Assembly (NCBI GenBank): GCA_963662155.1
Contig: OY759262.1
Location: 15,755,282 to 15,819,281 of the forward strand
Direction: 5' to 3'
DNA length: 64,000 bases
DNA from: Lamellibrachia columna
Lineage: Eukaryota > Annelida > Polychaeta > Sabellida > Siboglinidae
Below are positions 9,860-20,341 of the stretch, in pieces; the stretch's first letter is position 1; each line of letters begins with the position of its first letter. The notes beneath the pieces were generated by a model that did not search any database, was not told where the DNA came from, and saw only the letters and a program-made list of their open reading frames with translations. A program made the translations under genes and the position numbers.

Positions 9860-11163
9860 ATGGCATTCGTACATAGACAGTCGTGCGAGGGGGTCAAGAG
9901 CGAGCTGGATCTCTTTACCGTGCCTCCCACTCAGAACTGCATCATCGCCAGTCACGTGGTGGAACATCAACCCACGGCCTCTCTGGACTCTGGAGGTCCG
10001 ATAGAATTCTTCATCCCCGGTTCGGGCGACGATTACATAGATCTCGCCAACACGATGATACACGTGCAGGTGAAGGTGACGCGACCCAACGGAGACGATC
10101 TCGACGCGGCTGCACCCGTAGGACCGGTGAACAACTGGCTGCATTCGCTGTGGAGTCAGGTCGACGTCTCCCTGAACGGCACGCTCGTGACCCAGTCGTC
10201 CAACACGTACGCGTATCGAGCCTACGTGGAAACGCTGTTGACTTACGGACTCGGTGCCAAGTCAACGCAGCTGACGAATCAGCTGTGGTACAAGGACAAG
10301 GCTAGTCGCATGAGCGCCGTCGAGCTGGTAGACGGACCCGATCCTAACCCCGGGTTCGTGACCCGACGAGAGTACATAACAGGCAGTCGCGTGGTCGACA
10401 TGATGGGTCGCCTCCACGTGGATATGTTTTTGCAGGATCAATTCCTAATCAACGGAGTCGACGTCAAGATACGACTGGTGCGTAGTAAGCCGTCGTTTGC
10501 GTTGATGTCCGGAGGAGCAGCCCCCGATTACAAGATAACGATCGTCAATGCAACCTTGTTCGTCAAGAAGGCCACCCTCAACCCGGCCGTGCAGGTGGCT
10601 CACATCAAAGCGCTCGAGAAGAGCACGGTCAAGTATCCGTTACGACCCGTCAGCGTCAAGGTGTACTCCATTCCCGCGGGAGCTCGGTCGCACACGCACG
10701 AGAACCTGTTCCTCAGTACACTGCCGAAACGTCTCGTACTGTGCTGCATCGACAACGACGCCTACAACGGCACGTACGATAAAAAACCATTTCACGCCAA
10801 GAACAACGCCATAGGCTTCCACTCGGTGTACGTGGACGGACGTCAGATACCCTCCAAGCCCTTCCAGCCCAACTTCGAGGAAAACCTCTTCGTCAGGAGC
10901 TACACGAGCCTGTTCACCTCGACCGGCAAGATCTGGCAGGACGAAGGAAACGGTCTGACTCGCGACGACTACCGAGACGGCTACACCTTCTTCTGTTTCG
11001 ATCTGACCCCCGACCAGTGCGACGGTCCCTGCTTCAATCTGGTGCAAAAAGGCAACCTGCGCATCGAATTTCATTTCCGAGAAGCGTGAACGTCGTCGCC
11101 TACGCCGAATTCGAATCCGTGCTTGAAATCGACAAGAATCGCAACGTCATCTACGACTACTGA
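9860..11163 (+). pseudogene. MCP: Major capsid protein (double jelly-roll), element A (3' frameshift)
   Basis: Begins MAFVHRQSCEGVKSELDLF, with VPPTQ, a signature of Polinton major capsid proteins. It is colinear with the 438-aa proteins of B and C. A 13-bp deletion at about 11086 shifts the frame and ends the protein about 30 residues early (stop 11087-11089). The lost tail (AYAEFESVLEIDKNRNVIYDY) remains readable to 11163 in another frame. In the family the trimer forms the icosahedral shell. Confidence 0.93.
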
Positions 11164-11164
11164 G

Positions 11165-11643
11165 ATGGACACCCTGCAGATCGCTCGTCTACTGGCGATG
11201 GATTCGAACACCGCGTCCGTCTTTGGTGGCGTTGTACCCAAAGACGGACTGCCTAAAACAATAGACGCTTTGCCGATCGCCTTCGTGTGCAACACCGACA
11301 ACGGCGACGAACCGGGCGAACATTGGATAGCGCTGTACCTGGCTCCAACGGACGCGGCGAATACTTCTGTTCATACGGTCTACCGCCCCTTCACGCTGCG
11401 TTCGGCGCCTTCTTGAACAAACACTGTTCCGAGTGGACTCATAACAGCAAGAGACTTCAGAGTCCACTGTCTAACGTTTGCGGCCAATATTGTGTAACTT
11501 ATATAATGTTTCGATGTAACGGTTCTCCTATGAGAACTTTCGTAAACGCATTACGGACCGATCTGGTCGCTAACGATTGTCGCGTGTTCGATTGGATTAA
11601 CCTACTAAAAAAGGGTATACCGTACTATCGCACATCGTACTGA
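11165..11643 (+). pseudogene. PRO: Adenain-like (C5) maturation protease, element A (frameshifted)
   Basis: Same start (MDTLQIARLLAMD) as the 159-aa proteases of B and C. His in GEHWIALYL, the segment EYFCSYGLPP and the nucleophile segment NVCGQYCVTYIM are visible, but a one-base deletion near 11342 separates His from the rest. Located last in the late block; TGA is followed at once by the hairpin-unit element. Confidence 0.92.
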
Positions 11644-11644
11644 A

Positions 11645-11711
11645 CCTCTGGCGAGGTGGAGACACCCGTAAGTTCGCGACCTCTGGCGCGATGGTCGACA
11701 TCCGCAAGTCA
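11645..11711 (+). ncRNA. Two hairpin units after the protease stop (element A)
   Basis: CCTCTGGCG-hairpin-CGTAAG units. Unit 1 folds GGTG-GAGA-CACC; unit 2 folds GATG-GTCGA-CATC. The base changes keep the stem paired. AATAAA follows at 11795. Compare 39753-39862 (B, three units) and 60126-60191 (C). Confidence 0.5.
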
Positions 11712-11794
11712 ACTCATCGTCATCGTCATCATGCCCGTTGTATTCATTCGAACACGCTTGTACTGTTGTCGTTACGATTGTCTCGCTTGTATTC

Positions 11795-11800
11795 AATAAA
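11795..11800 (+). terminator. Polyadenylation signal of the late block (element A)
   Basis: AATAAA followed by a GT-containing stretch (ATACGTGTGCACCG). Conserved at 39962 (B) and 60280 (C). Confidence 0.6.
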
Positions 11801-11849
11801 AAATACGTGTGCACCGTACACTTTTATTCGTCTTCTTACAACACAACGT

Positions 11850-12147
11850 CCCCACTCGTCAGTCCATCATTCAGTCGCAGTCGCTAGAGAGCGCACCTGT
11901 TATCCAGAAGACCTCCCCACCCGTCAGTCCTCCATTCAGTCGCAGTCGCTAAAGAGCGCACGTGTTACCCAGAAGACCACGCGCGAGAGTGCGCGCTCGC
12001 ATCAGTCGCTAGACGGCGCTACGGTTACTCTTCGATTACTCTCCGCTAGTAGGTGCTCGTGTAAGACTGCGCGCGCAACCGGAACCGGATGCAGAAGTAG
12101 ACCATGGGCCGTTATTCGTGAGGTTTGAAAAGCTATAAGGTACTACT
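11850..12147 (+). repeat. Right terminal region and inverted repeat of element A
   Basis: Contains direct repeats of a GTCGCTAaAGAGCGCAC-type unit, then the terminus. The segment CAGTCGCTAGACGGCGCT (about 12003-12020) matches the CTCF-like box found in every terminus here. GCGCGCAACCGG and the end GAAAAGCTATAAGGTACTACT match C and D. The following 6 bp (12148-12153, CACCTT) are the expected target duplication. Confidence 0.8.
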
Positions 12148-12149
12148 CA

Positions 12150-12288
12150 CCTTCACAGAGGTCCCATCAACAATTCGTTACTGCGTCGACGTCAACACAC
12201 GCTGCCACCGCTGCGAGTCTCCTTGGGACGCCAATTAACAGCCCGTCACATTCGACGTTGTTTGTTGGCGGCGTTCAATCGGTCGTGA
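12150..12288 (+). pseudogene. C-terminal end of the left-end gene of E1
   Basis: About 45 codons matching the C-terminus of the left-end protein of B (IHLGPVHLPSLFRRRRS...RAIRRSLLTAFN): HRGPINNSLLRRRQHTLPPLRVSLGRQLTARHIRRCLLAAFNRS in pieces. The upstream part was cut off by insertion of A. Confidence 0.7.
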
Positions 12289-13334
12289 ACACTTCTACCA
12301 ACGCACATTTTAATGTTTAACTTCACTTCTAATGTTTTAATTTCTCTTCCATTGTACTTGTGCTTCTTTTTCATGTATTACATTTTGCATCACCTTATAT
12401 TCCCGTCTTGTATTGCGTTCTTGTTCCAACTGCGTGTTGGCATATTATACACATAGTCAATGTTCCCCTGCTACATTTTCTTTAATTAACGGTCCGGTTT
12501 CCATTGTCCGGTGGTTAACTTATAGCCACGCATGTCGGCTACCTATTACATATAACTTCATCGCATTATATTTAACAGTTTCATATATATATATATTACA
12601 TTTTGCTTGAGTTTATATAAATTCCCGTCTTGTATTGCGTTCTCGTTTCCCTTGCACTGGTGTGTGCATATTATACACATAGTCCATTTTCTGCTACATT
12701 TTCTTTAATGAACGGTCCGATTTACGACGTCCAGCGGTTATATTATAGCCATGCATGTCGGCTAATTAATACATATTACATCATCGCCTTATCTTTACCA
12801 GTTTTACTTTTATTACGTCTTATGTCCACTCCATATAACCGGCTATAACATGCCTCAGTCCCACATCAATGCCGTCACTGCAACATAGTTGCTGTTTTTT
12901 CACTGATTAGCTCGACTCCCTTGCTACATTGTTCAGATTGGCATCCTTTGATCTCGCACTATGGCTCACAGCTGGATAAACGCTTCGGCTTACAGTTAAC
13001 TCCAGTCGTTCGGGCGTCCAGTTAGTATTAGCTCGCCACTCGGACTGGTCACTCCGTCAGGGTCAAGGTCACGTGTTGTCGTGGGTGGGTGGGTGGGGTG
13101 GGTGGGTGGGTGATATTACGTGTATTTTCTTTGTTCCTATGTCCACTATCGATGACTCCTGGTTATCTTTCGTTCCTCCTCCAGTCGCTAGGGGGCGCTT
13201 CGGTTACCCAGAAGGCGCTGCGCACGACTACAACCGTCAGGGGGCGCTCTGATTGGCTGCGCGCGCAACCGGAAGCGGAAGTCGTTAATGCGTGACCACC
13301 GCCGTTGAGGTCTCAGAAACCTCCGCTAGCTACT
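12289..13334. other. Subterminal non-coding region and terminus of E1
   Basis: AT-rich sequence containing an internal near-repeat: 12405-12545 and 12610-12760 both hold TTCCCGTCTTGTATTGCGTTC, in shorter pieces, and later blocks. A GGGT microsatellite follows at 13083-13112, then terminal motifs CGCTAGGGGGCGCT (13186-13199), CAGGGGGCGCTCTGATTGGCTG (about 13231-13250, in parts) and an ACCGGAAGCGGAAG box. No gene seen. Confidence 0.6.
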
Positions 13335-14110
13335 ACCGTCTAAATCGACATGATTTCATGTGCTCCGTCCTGGAGAGTTTGTGTGCTGCAGAGGAAGCAG
13401 ACAAACCAGCACTGCAGCCTGATGGCATGAGATAGAGCCAGGCAAACGCGAGCGGAACTGTGTCGTCTGCTCCGATCATGCTAGGAACATTCACAAAAGG
13501 AGTTCATACTGGTGTCCTGGATGTGATAGCGGTGTTCATCAACAGTGCTTCCACAAGATGGACCACAAGCGACCAAGATAGTTTGGACATCCAGTGTAGT
13601 GTGGACGCCTAGTGTAGTGCATGTAGGAAGTAGTTGTAGGAAGACTATTATTTATTATTACATAATGAAAATGCTATGAAAATTTCATATCAACAATAAT
13701 GAAAAATATAAAGACCTGTAAAAACGTAAAAATTGTATGGTTCTACATAAAAATTCGTTAAAAAAAAACTTATGGATATATTTTGTTGATTTTTTTTTTA
13801 TTTCGTAGTATACATGTGTGGCTATATTAGTCTAATTGGACTTGGGAACATAAGATGATTCAATAATTATCTGGCAGCAGGGTGAAATTTCAGGTTATTT
13901 ACTTTCCATTTTGATAAATTTCAGCTACTGATTTCTGCATGATGAACTGATGTGATGTACTATTTCTTATTATATTGTAATAAAGCGTCTTTTTAGCAAC
14001 AAAATGATGCCTCATTCATATTTTTCTGACGATTATTAGTGAAGTTATGTTTTTTTTAAACCCATACAAATAGCTCCAAATTCTGTGCACTATACAAGTT
14101 TAACATTGGC
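13335..14110 (+). repeat. Duplicated host flank, copy 1
   Basis: From TCTAAATCGACATGA onward this segment is nearly identical to 63230-64000, including the E terminus on its left. The two copies differ by a few substitutions and indels. No coding potential seen; 13600-14000 is AT-rich. Either a segmental duplication or two haplotypes assembled in series. Confidence 0.85.
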
Positions 14111-14359
14111 CTGCTGCAGCCCGCATTTCGCATTTGGGGTACTTGGCTATGCAAGCGTCCAAGTTAATATAAGTATAAGATACTTATATTAATATACAAT
14201 ATCACTGTATACCCTTTTTAAAGCAATACCTCTCTCCAGTGACTCACATTTCCAGACATACACACCCATTTAGCTATATTCAACCCTGTGCTAAAACCAA
14301 TTCATACAGGATGTCAGTAATCCCTAAAATTATAGTAAACTGAAATTATTTTCCAACAG

Positions 14360-14800
14360 AGGTGGTATCTCAAACTTCCTCAAGTGTCGTGAACAGAGAG
14401 TTGTTGTCGGTGGAGAACACTCGACCTGGACCAACGTTGTTTAGGGTGTACCTCAGGGCATGATACAGGGACTGTTACTTTTCCTGGTATACATTGATGA
14501 TCTACATGACAATATTCACTCCAGTCCGTCTTTTTTTTTGAACTTCAAAAAAGGAAACTGACATTCATCCCTATCTAGGAGTCTGTATCGCTAAAGATCT
14601 CACCTGGAATAAACATATCCACCAGATCACAGCCTCAGCAAACCGTACCCTTGCATTCATCAGACGGAATCTCTACTCATGCCCTTAAAACACCAAAACA
14701 ACTGCCTTGTTCGTCCACTCCTCAAATATTCATCATCCGTGTGGGACCCCCAGACCCAGGTCCTCATTAACAAAATAGAGATGGTGCAAAGACAGGCGGC
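14360..14800 (+). mobile_element. LINE reverse transcriptase relic (RT core)
   Basis: Conceptual fragments read VSGVPQGMIQG, LLFLVYIDDLHDNI (RT catalytic region with Asp-Asp) and SSSVWDPQTQVLINKIEMVQRQAA, the usual downstream block of CR1/Jockey-like non-LTR elements. Frameshifts and stops make it dead. Confidence 0.7.
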
Positions 14801-15072
14801 TAACTGACAATTTTACAGGAAAGTGAATCATCGACACGTGGATGATCATGACGTACAGTCACGATAGCCGTCACAAACATGGCAGCATAAAGTTTGACAC
14901 CAAGCAAAGTAATTTATGCTCACTTTTGCGGGTATAAATAATTTTGACACTTGGTTTTAGGTTGGTATTTTGATACATTCTGCATTCTATACCAATGATT
15001 ATATCAATTTTACTTTGCGTATGGCCCATTTTAATGCAACATAATAAAGCTCCCTTTTATAATGCACCACCA
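14801..15072. mobile_element. Insertion of about 280 bp within the LINE relic
   Basis: The LINE sequence is interrupted. TGCAAAGACAGGCGGCTAAC on the left and TGCAAAGACGGGCGGCTCGC on the right look like a target duplication of about 17 bp. The inserted DNA is AT-rich with no frame and no recognised family; a SINE or solo element is possible. Confidence 0.4.
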
Positions 15073-15460
15073 GTGCAAAGACGGGCGGCTCGCTTTTGTC
15101 ACAACGACTAAACATCCAGAAAAACTGGGTGTGTGTCAGAAATGCTACAAAAAAGTACACTTAGTACAACTAACAACCAGGAGAACAAACAGACGTCTCA
15201 CCATATTTAACAAAGCCATCCACGGTCATCTATCCTTGCCTGTCGGAAACCTCCTCCAGCCCGCACAATGCCACTCATGGTATCTAAATAGCAAAGCCTT
15301 CAATACCATCAACACCAGCAAGAACTGTTACAATTTTTCTTATTTTCCCCGAACAATAAAAAATTGCAATTCTCTACCAGACACAATAACTAGCATCACA
15401 GAACCACAGCAATTTAAGCAAGCTCTCACACACCTAGTCCAAACAAACATGACTAAATAG
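15073..15460 (+). pseudogene. LINE ORF2 C-terminal relic
   Basis: Open frame of about 130 codons with RRLTIFNKAIHGHLSLPV and SYFPRTIKNCNSLPDTIT...FKQALTHLV, the typical end of CR1/Jockey-type ORF2 proteins. It is the continuation of the RT core relic to the left. Confidence 0.7.
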
Positions 15461-15730
15461 CATGCGCACCCAACACTGACTGTTTGACTCCATATGAGTG
15501 TTGGCCAAGACAAGATCTGGGTCGCAAACACCCAAACTTGTGATCCTGGTCGCAGTGACCAACATCATAAGATGGACGAGGTGGTGCGGCAACAGGGTCG
15601 AGGTGAAAGTGTTTCGACACCAATTAGTATGTGACAATCTATCTTCCCCTTTGTAGTTTCAGAAAATACAGTCAGGTGTTTTCAAACATAACACATTTGT
15701 TGTAGTTTTATTGATTAAGTTTTCCTCTCC

Positions 15731-16372
15731 ATGTCAAGCTTTCTGACAACAGCCTCTTTTCAACTCCACGCTAATATTAATGTTATCAGAAAATGTAAGA
15801 AAGACAAAGGAACTATTATTGCTGATAGTATTGCTGAAAAGATGTGTCAAAGAGATCCACGTAAATTCTGGAAAGATGTTAAGCATCGTGTAAACAGCAA
15901 CACTAAAATTCCTACTAACATCGATGGTGTACATGGCGATGACAACATAATATCAATGTGGAAGCATCACTATGAAAATATTTTTAATACTGTACAAGAC
16001 AGTGGTGATAAAGCGTACATTGATTTATGCCAGGATGACATTGATTTTAACACTGATATGACTGTAGACGCTGGCGAGATGACGATAATTATTAATGATT
16101 TGTCTTGCAATGAGTCGCCAGGACTGGATGGTCTTACAGCAGAACACATGAAGTATGCGGACTCCCAACTCTTGGTACTGCTCTCTGTCCTTGTGTCCTC
16201 TATCCTGGTGCATGGGTATATACCGAAAGTAATCACTGAGTCTGTCTTTGTACCGGTTATTAAAGACAAGAATAGGTGTGTAAACGACAAAGGCAATTAC
16301 AGGCCTATATGCCTCTCTAACATAGGTTCCAAGATTGTAGAAGCTGTATTACTCAATCGTATGGATGTTTAA
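15731..16372 (+). pseudogene. Second LINE ORF2 relic (pre-RT linker and RT N-terminus)
   Basis: 213 codons with CNESPGLDGLTAEHMKYA, YIPKVITESVFVPVIKDK and NYRPICLSNIGSKIVEAVLLNRM, conserved in non-LTR retrotransposon reverse transcriptases. It ends before the catalytic Asp-Asp motif, so it is a fragment, and differs in family from the relic at 14360. Confidence 0.75.
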
Positions 16373-17465
16373 AAACGTATGGATGTTTAAAAACATAAAC
16401 TAGATAGTTCGGAATAACTGTCATGATAACAACATTAATTTTAAAAAAAAATTCAGGATACACAACATTATGACGTAAATATCAATCTTTGCGTTGGTAC
16501 TTGCCCTTGGTGCTGCCAGTCAATATTTCTCGTAATAATATTTATCATAGAAAGGGTAACGGTGGGATGAATTTCAAAACAATAATATCGTTACGTCTCT
16601 TTCGTAGGGAATAACGTATTCGACTGAACCTCACTGAATGTGTCCTCGAAAAACATATTGATACGCTTGCACGACGATTATTTCCAGATAATTTGACGGC
16701 AGCCACGTTCATGGTGGAGTCCAGAACAGTAAGATCTGCTGACGGTCGATATTCTAGAAGCAATATGTCGGGCCATAGACGAGTTTATCATTTCATACTT
16801 CCAGAATTTCTGTCCACCGAAATCTAGTGCACGTCACATCGCCAACTTTCGGAACAAGACGTGTGCTGACATCTCCGATGACAACATCACGAGGCGCACT
16901 CTCGAGAGGGCCATGTCGTCGAAGCCCTCTCACAGGTCGGTCCGGCCATGTCAGTGGCCGCCTTGACTTTTGCCAGCAGTGCTTTGGTGCTCACGTCATC
17001 AATTGAACCATACCGACAGTTAGGCATCTTCCTCGTTGTTGTCATGTGCTTCAGCTGTATTTACATCGGAAATGGAATATCATTTCAAAAGTGAATCCTT
17101 GTCAAATGCATGTACCATGTAGTTTAAGCGGTTACATAGAGCCCCGATGTTGGCTAGCAGTACTAGGAAAAAAGGAATCTTGTGTTTCTCTGCCATAAAG
17201 GACAGGATACAAACAACAACCGCAATTGCAGTACAACCTACAGCGGTTAAGAGAGTTGGTGTTTAAGCCTGAGCAGAAGACGTCCTGAATATATAGACAT
17301 GGTTCTGGCATTTGAACTGTTCCCAGGTCATGTCAAAACAATCGACAGTGGGGTGGGCCAAAAAATAAAAACAAATTGCTTAGGATGTTTCCAAAATAAA
17401 CTCCAAAAACCCCACCCTACGACAACCCCTAAATGGAGTCTCTCCTGGCCACCATGATGACAAAA
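16373..17465. other. Unannotated host interval
   Basis: AT-rich with short open frames only. A stretch near 16620-16830 reads like a decayed coding region on the plus strand, but I cannot assign it. No terminal repeat or RNA gene seen. Confidence 0.4.
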
Positions 17466-17799
17466 ATGTCAGCAGTGTAACAAACGTGTGAGTCCTGAAA
17501 ACAATGGGTATGTGTGTCCGATCCATCGATGGCAGCGTGGTCCCGTGTATAAGTTCGCTCTGCGTATCCTCCTACAAGACGCCATTGGCAGTGAAGTGTG
17601 GGCAACTTTTTTTAATGACAAGGCTGTCCAGGTGTTGGGATTCACGGGTAACGCCTACATGAGCATGAAGTCTGACGCCGAGCGGTATGCAGCACTGGAC
17701 ATGTTGCGGGGGGCCCAAGTCATGGTGACCATTAGGAAACGCGTAGCAGGACAGTATGTAAATTACACGGTGTCAGACATGGAAGTAGTCACCGTGTGA
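17466..17799 (+). pseudogene. RPA70-C-like OB-fold protein, 5'-truncated, element F
   Basis: Reads through the position that is a TGA in B: PIHRWQRGPVYKFALRILLQDAIGSE in parts. The residues match the replication factor A C-terminal (DBD-C) fold: a Cys pair (SAV*-damaged CQQC region), a C-x2-H half of a zinc ribbon, then GSEVWATFFNDKAVQVLGF and MVTIRKRV. The N-terminal exon and first cysteines are lost or damaged at the truncation. Confidence 0.65.
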
Positions 17800-17811
17800 T
17801 TCTGTTGACAG

Positions 17812-18346
17812 GCTGACGCCGCCGCTGCTGCTGCAGCTACTGCAAGCAGTGGCGTCGTCAGGGAGGGAAGCTCGAAGGTAATGGAATGGTTACGTACTAA
17901 TAGTTCTGAAATACTATTCTCCTCCTCGGTGGAAAGTTGTACACCGCCACCACTAATTAGAATAACAGATGACGAGGGGGAGGATAGCACGTCACAGCCC
18001 GATGTCATATCTATAAGCAGTAGCGATGAGTGGTCTAGATAGGATACGTGATCGATCCGAATCCATGACGAACGAAAATAACTTCTATAAGGCGCTAGAG
18101 GTCGCCAGCGTTCGATATGCCTGTGACGAGGTGAACCGCATAATGAATTTAACGGACGACAAGGAGCGTTACGTACCATCGTCCAGCATGGTCATGCACG
18201 TCTTGCGGTGGCTATCGATAGATGTCATCGCAACGTGTGGGAACATGCATTGGCGTCACCAAGTGACAGATTTGGTTAGAAAGAGTATGTACGAACGATA
18301 CAGCGATATACAGGGCGACGCGGATGAATATGCCGAATGTAACTAG
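17812..18346 (+). pseudogene. Early exon 2, element F (frameshifted in the long form)
   Basis: A 3' splice site TTCTGTTGACAG precedes 17812. Codons run in phase 0 to a donor-like AAG|GTAATG (exon 2a, 17812-17877) and continue into the long form. The long form is frameshifted relative to B near 18024: GLDRIRDRSESMTNENNFYKAL is in another frame and reads to 18346. The short exon 2a remains usable. Confidence 0.55.
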
Positions 18347-18363
18347 TGCTTTCTGTTCAATAG

Positions 18364-19089
18364 ATAAGCAACGGCCTACGGGAGTTGCGTAGAGCATATG
18401 AAGACGAAGAGGGGAAGGAGGTGGCGTCATCGCGCAAAAGAAAGACAACAGCCCCGGCAGATGGCGACACCAGAGTGGTGAAGCACCGCTGCACTGGCGC
18501 ACGATTAACACCAACATCAGCAGACACATCCCAAGACTACTGCGACTCACCACCAGCAGCGCAGGAGATACCGTGGGGACCGCTGTACCAAGATGAGTCT
18601 GATGATGATGCTATCGCCTCATCCCCCGCTCATGAGGATGATGATGACGACGACTTTACGTTCAGCCCCGCTTCGCCACCACCACTCACACAAAGGACGG
18701 AGGATGAGAGGGCAGCGCCACCAACGACGCTCTACGTCTTCCCGGACGCAACCGTCGTGCTGAAGCCAGACGGCGGGTGCGTCCGCATAGCAGACCAACA
18801 CACCATCACCCAACCGAAACCGTCGACGTCGACCATCGAGGACGATGATGAGGATGAGCCCGCTGCCGACCAAGCGCATGCCAGCAATTTGAACAGCAAG
18901 GTGTGGTTCATGACGATGGAGGATGTCATTTCACATATTATAACGAATCAGTGGAGGGCAACCGCCCCACCCACATTAGAGGAAGTTACCGTGGACGTTT
19001 GCCAAGCACTGGCAGCTACGATACTGTCGGCAGCGTTCCAGGAAATTATGATGGCATATGCTCGTATCAACATCCGTCGACAGCCGTAG
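18364..19089 (+). CDS. Early exon 3, acidic protein segment, element F
   Basis: Acceptor TTCTGTTCAATAG ends at 18363. The phase-0 frame lacks an AUG near its start, as expected for an internal exon. Features: basic start, long Asp/Glu runs (HEDDDDDDF), the conserved TLYVFPDATVVL block, a second acidic run and a helical C-terminus (EEVTVDVCQALAATILSAAFQE). A donor-like AGCAAG|GTGTGG at 18900/18901 would release exon 3a (18364-18900) to splice onward in phase 0. Confidence 0.6.
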   Translation: MSNGLRELRRAYEDEEGKEVASSRKRKTTAPADGDTRVVKHRCTGARLTPTSADTSQDYCDSPPAAQEIPWGPLYQDESDDDAIASSPAHEDDDDDDFTFSPASPPPLTQRTEDERAAPPTTLYVFPDATVVLKPDGGCVRIADQHTITQPKPSTSTIEDDDEDEPAADQAHASNLNSKVWFMTMEDVISHIITNQWRATAPPTLEEVTVDVCQALAATILSAAFQEIMMAYARINIRRQP

Positions 19090-19135
19090 TATGTGAACAG
19101 TAGTCAGTAGTGAGTTAGTTAGGTAGTAGTAGTAG

Positions 19136-19304
19136 TCAGTAGGAGTAACATTATAACCACGGTATAGGAACATTAGTATTATTGTTGTTATGTAGGAGTA
19201 ACATTTTAACCACGGTATATGAACATTAGTATTATTATTGTTGTTATGTAGGAGTAACATTATAACCACGGTATATGAACATTAGTATTATTGTTGTTAT
19301 GTAG
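19136..19304 (+). repeat. Three tandem 54-60 bp repeats carrying GTTATGTAG
   Basis: The unit GTAGGAGTAACATTATAACC...GTTGTTAT occurs three times. Each ends in the same GTTGTTATGTAG that acts as the putative 3' splice site for the terminal exon at 19305, but is followed by GAG TAA in the internal copies, that is, an immediate stop. Confidence 0.7.
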
Positions 19305-19400
19305 ATTGAAGTGTACGACGAGGCACCCGTACTCCCAGCTAGCATTCGGGAGAGGTCTGGAGTATTGATCTCCACGTATATTATGACGTCGTCAACATAA
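19305..19400 (+). CDS. Small terminal exon 4, element F
   Basis: Acceptor TTGTTGTTATGTAG, then 31 phase-0 codons starting IEVYDEAPVLPASIRE and a TAA stop. Homologue of B exon 27119-27226. Confidence 0.5.
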   Translation: MEVYDEAPVLPASIRERSGVLISTYIMTSST

Positions 19401-19496
19401 TATTATTATTAGTAAACATAACCGAGTTAGTAGGTAGTAGTAGTTGTATTAAGTAATATGGAGTGGAATAGTAGTATATTTTAATTTGTTCTGTAG

Positions 19497-19598
19497 GATG
19501 ACGTACCTGTGCTACCGGCAGAAGTGCGTAGGCGTGCATGTCGGGAATTAGTGGTGCTAATACTAGAATACATGATATCGACACACGATGAACAGTAG
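19497..19598 (+). CDS. Small terminal exon 5, element F
   Basis: Acceptor TTTAATTTGTTCTGTAG, 33 codons (DDVPVLPAEVRRRACRELVV...) and TAG. Same length and phase as B 27319-27420, with mostly conservative or silent differences. Confidence 0.55.
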   Translation, partial: DDVPVLPAEVRRRACRELVVLILEYMISTHDEQ

Positions 19599-19617
19599 TC
19601 CTATTTCTGTTATGTAG

Positions 19618-19713
19618 GAGGAAGCACCCGTACTAGCAACAGACGAGAGGAGACGCTCAATACATGGTTTAATTAAGATAATTATTGATTATATGATAGA
19701 GACAAACGACTAG
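19618..19713 (+). CDS. Small terminal exon 6, element F
   Basis: Acceptor TTTCTGTTATGTAG, 31 codons (EEAPVLATDERRRSIHGLIK...) and TAG. Closest to B exon 27602-27724; F lacks the equivalent of B 27441-27581. Confidence 0.5.
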   Translation, partial: EEAPVLATDERRRSIHGLIKIIIDYMIETND

Positions 19714-19866
19714 TAAGAAGCACCGTTTGCAACGGAAAGTCGTATGAATAACAGTAGCTTAGTGTAACGTGTCGAACTGTATGGTATTTAGTCTCTCTCT
19801 CTCTTTTAGTGTATGACATATATGGTATTTAGTCTCTCTCATATTGTAGTTGCATGACATAGAGTA

Positions 19867-19907
<41 letters not shown>

Positions 19908-20341
19908 CCGACTTATATAGTACATCATCATCATTGTACGTAACCTCTGTCGCGGTGTAAAAGCCCACAAGTTAATAACCATGGTACTAGCCACTGGCGT
20001 GTCGATAACCGATCGTAAGCTAGTGGTCACTGTCGAGGATGTAACAATCCCACAAACCATCAAGTCATCATAGTAATTATATGTCTAACCGTGTATATGT
20101 ATATGTATATGACATTATACTCAATAAAAAAGTCATACAATGATTGCAACGTGTTGTCAGTGGTGTTCCCACGGTCTACATAGTTGAAAGAGAACCCGTA
20201 GCCATCCATAGTGGACACACAGTAGCCAATACCACAGGATCACACCTTAGGTCATACACCATTCACCAGCCACCACCACCACACGTACTATATAGCTGTA
20301 CTAAGGGCCGCTGTCTCTCAGTTGTAGACGCGTAGAGCACC
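19714..20341. other. Early 3' region and POLB promoter region of element F
   Basis: Non-coding. It holds a (TA)n tract at 19871-19902, the triple hairpin-unit element (19944-20058), AATAAA at 20123-20128 and a TATATAG POLB promoter box near 20291, matching B in order. Confidence 0.6.
19944..20058 (+). ncRNA. Triple hairpin-unit element, element F
   Basis: Unit 2 stem GTC/GAT (G-U) where B has GTC/GAC and C has ATC/GAT; unit 3 folds GGAT/ATCC. Followed by AATAAA at 20123. Confidence 0.5.

Larger units (their letters stand above)
1..12147 (+). mobile_element. Element A: partial Maverick/Polinton (left end outside window)
   Basis: The interval carries POLB, packaging ATPase, INT, capsid proteins and protease in standard Polinton order, all on the plus strand. 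The right terminus ends in the motif AAGCTATAAGGTACTACT, the reverse complement of the left terminus of element C (AGTAGTACC...). It is followed by CACCTT. The paralogous E2 sequence has an uninterrupted CACCTT at 42289-42294, which fixes the insertion point. Nucleotide similarity to element C is high throughout. Most genes carry frameshifts, stops or deletions, so A is a decayed copy. The left part, including NADAR and the early spliced locus, lies before base 1. Confidence 0.95.
12148..13334 (-). mobile_element. Fragment E1: left-end piece of a B-type Polinton, inverted
   Basis: Homologous, in reverse orientation, to the left end of B (22363-23400). It starts inside the left-end gene (residues HRGPINNSLLRRRQ...AAFNRS, stop at 12288). 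It passes through the same AT-rich subterminal region and ends in TIR-like sequence with CGCTAGGGGGCGCT and the terminus CTAGCTACT at 13334 (B: CTGATAACTACT). Element A is inserted in its coding exon. The rest of E1 lies left of A, outside the window. Confidence 0.85.

Noticed and set aside
13083..13112. GGGT tracts as telomeric or G-quadruplex signals
   Set aside because: Simple microsatellites of variable length between E1, E2 and F; no further support.
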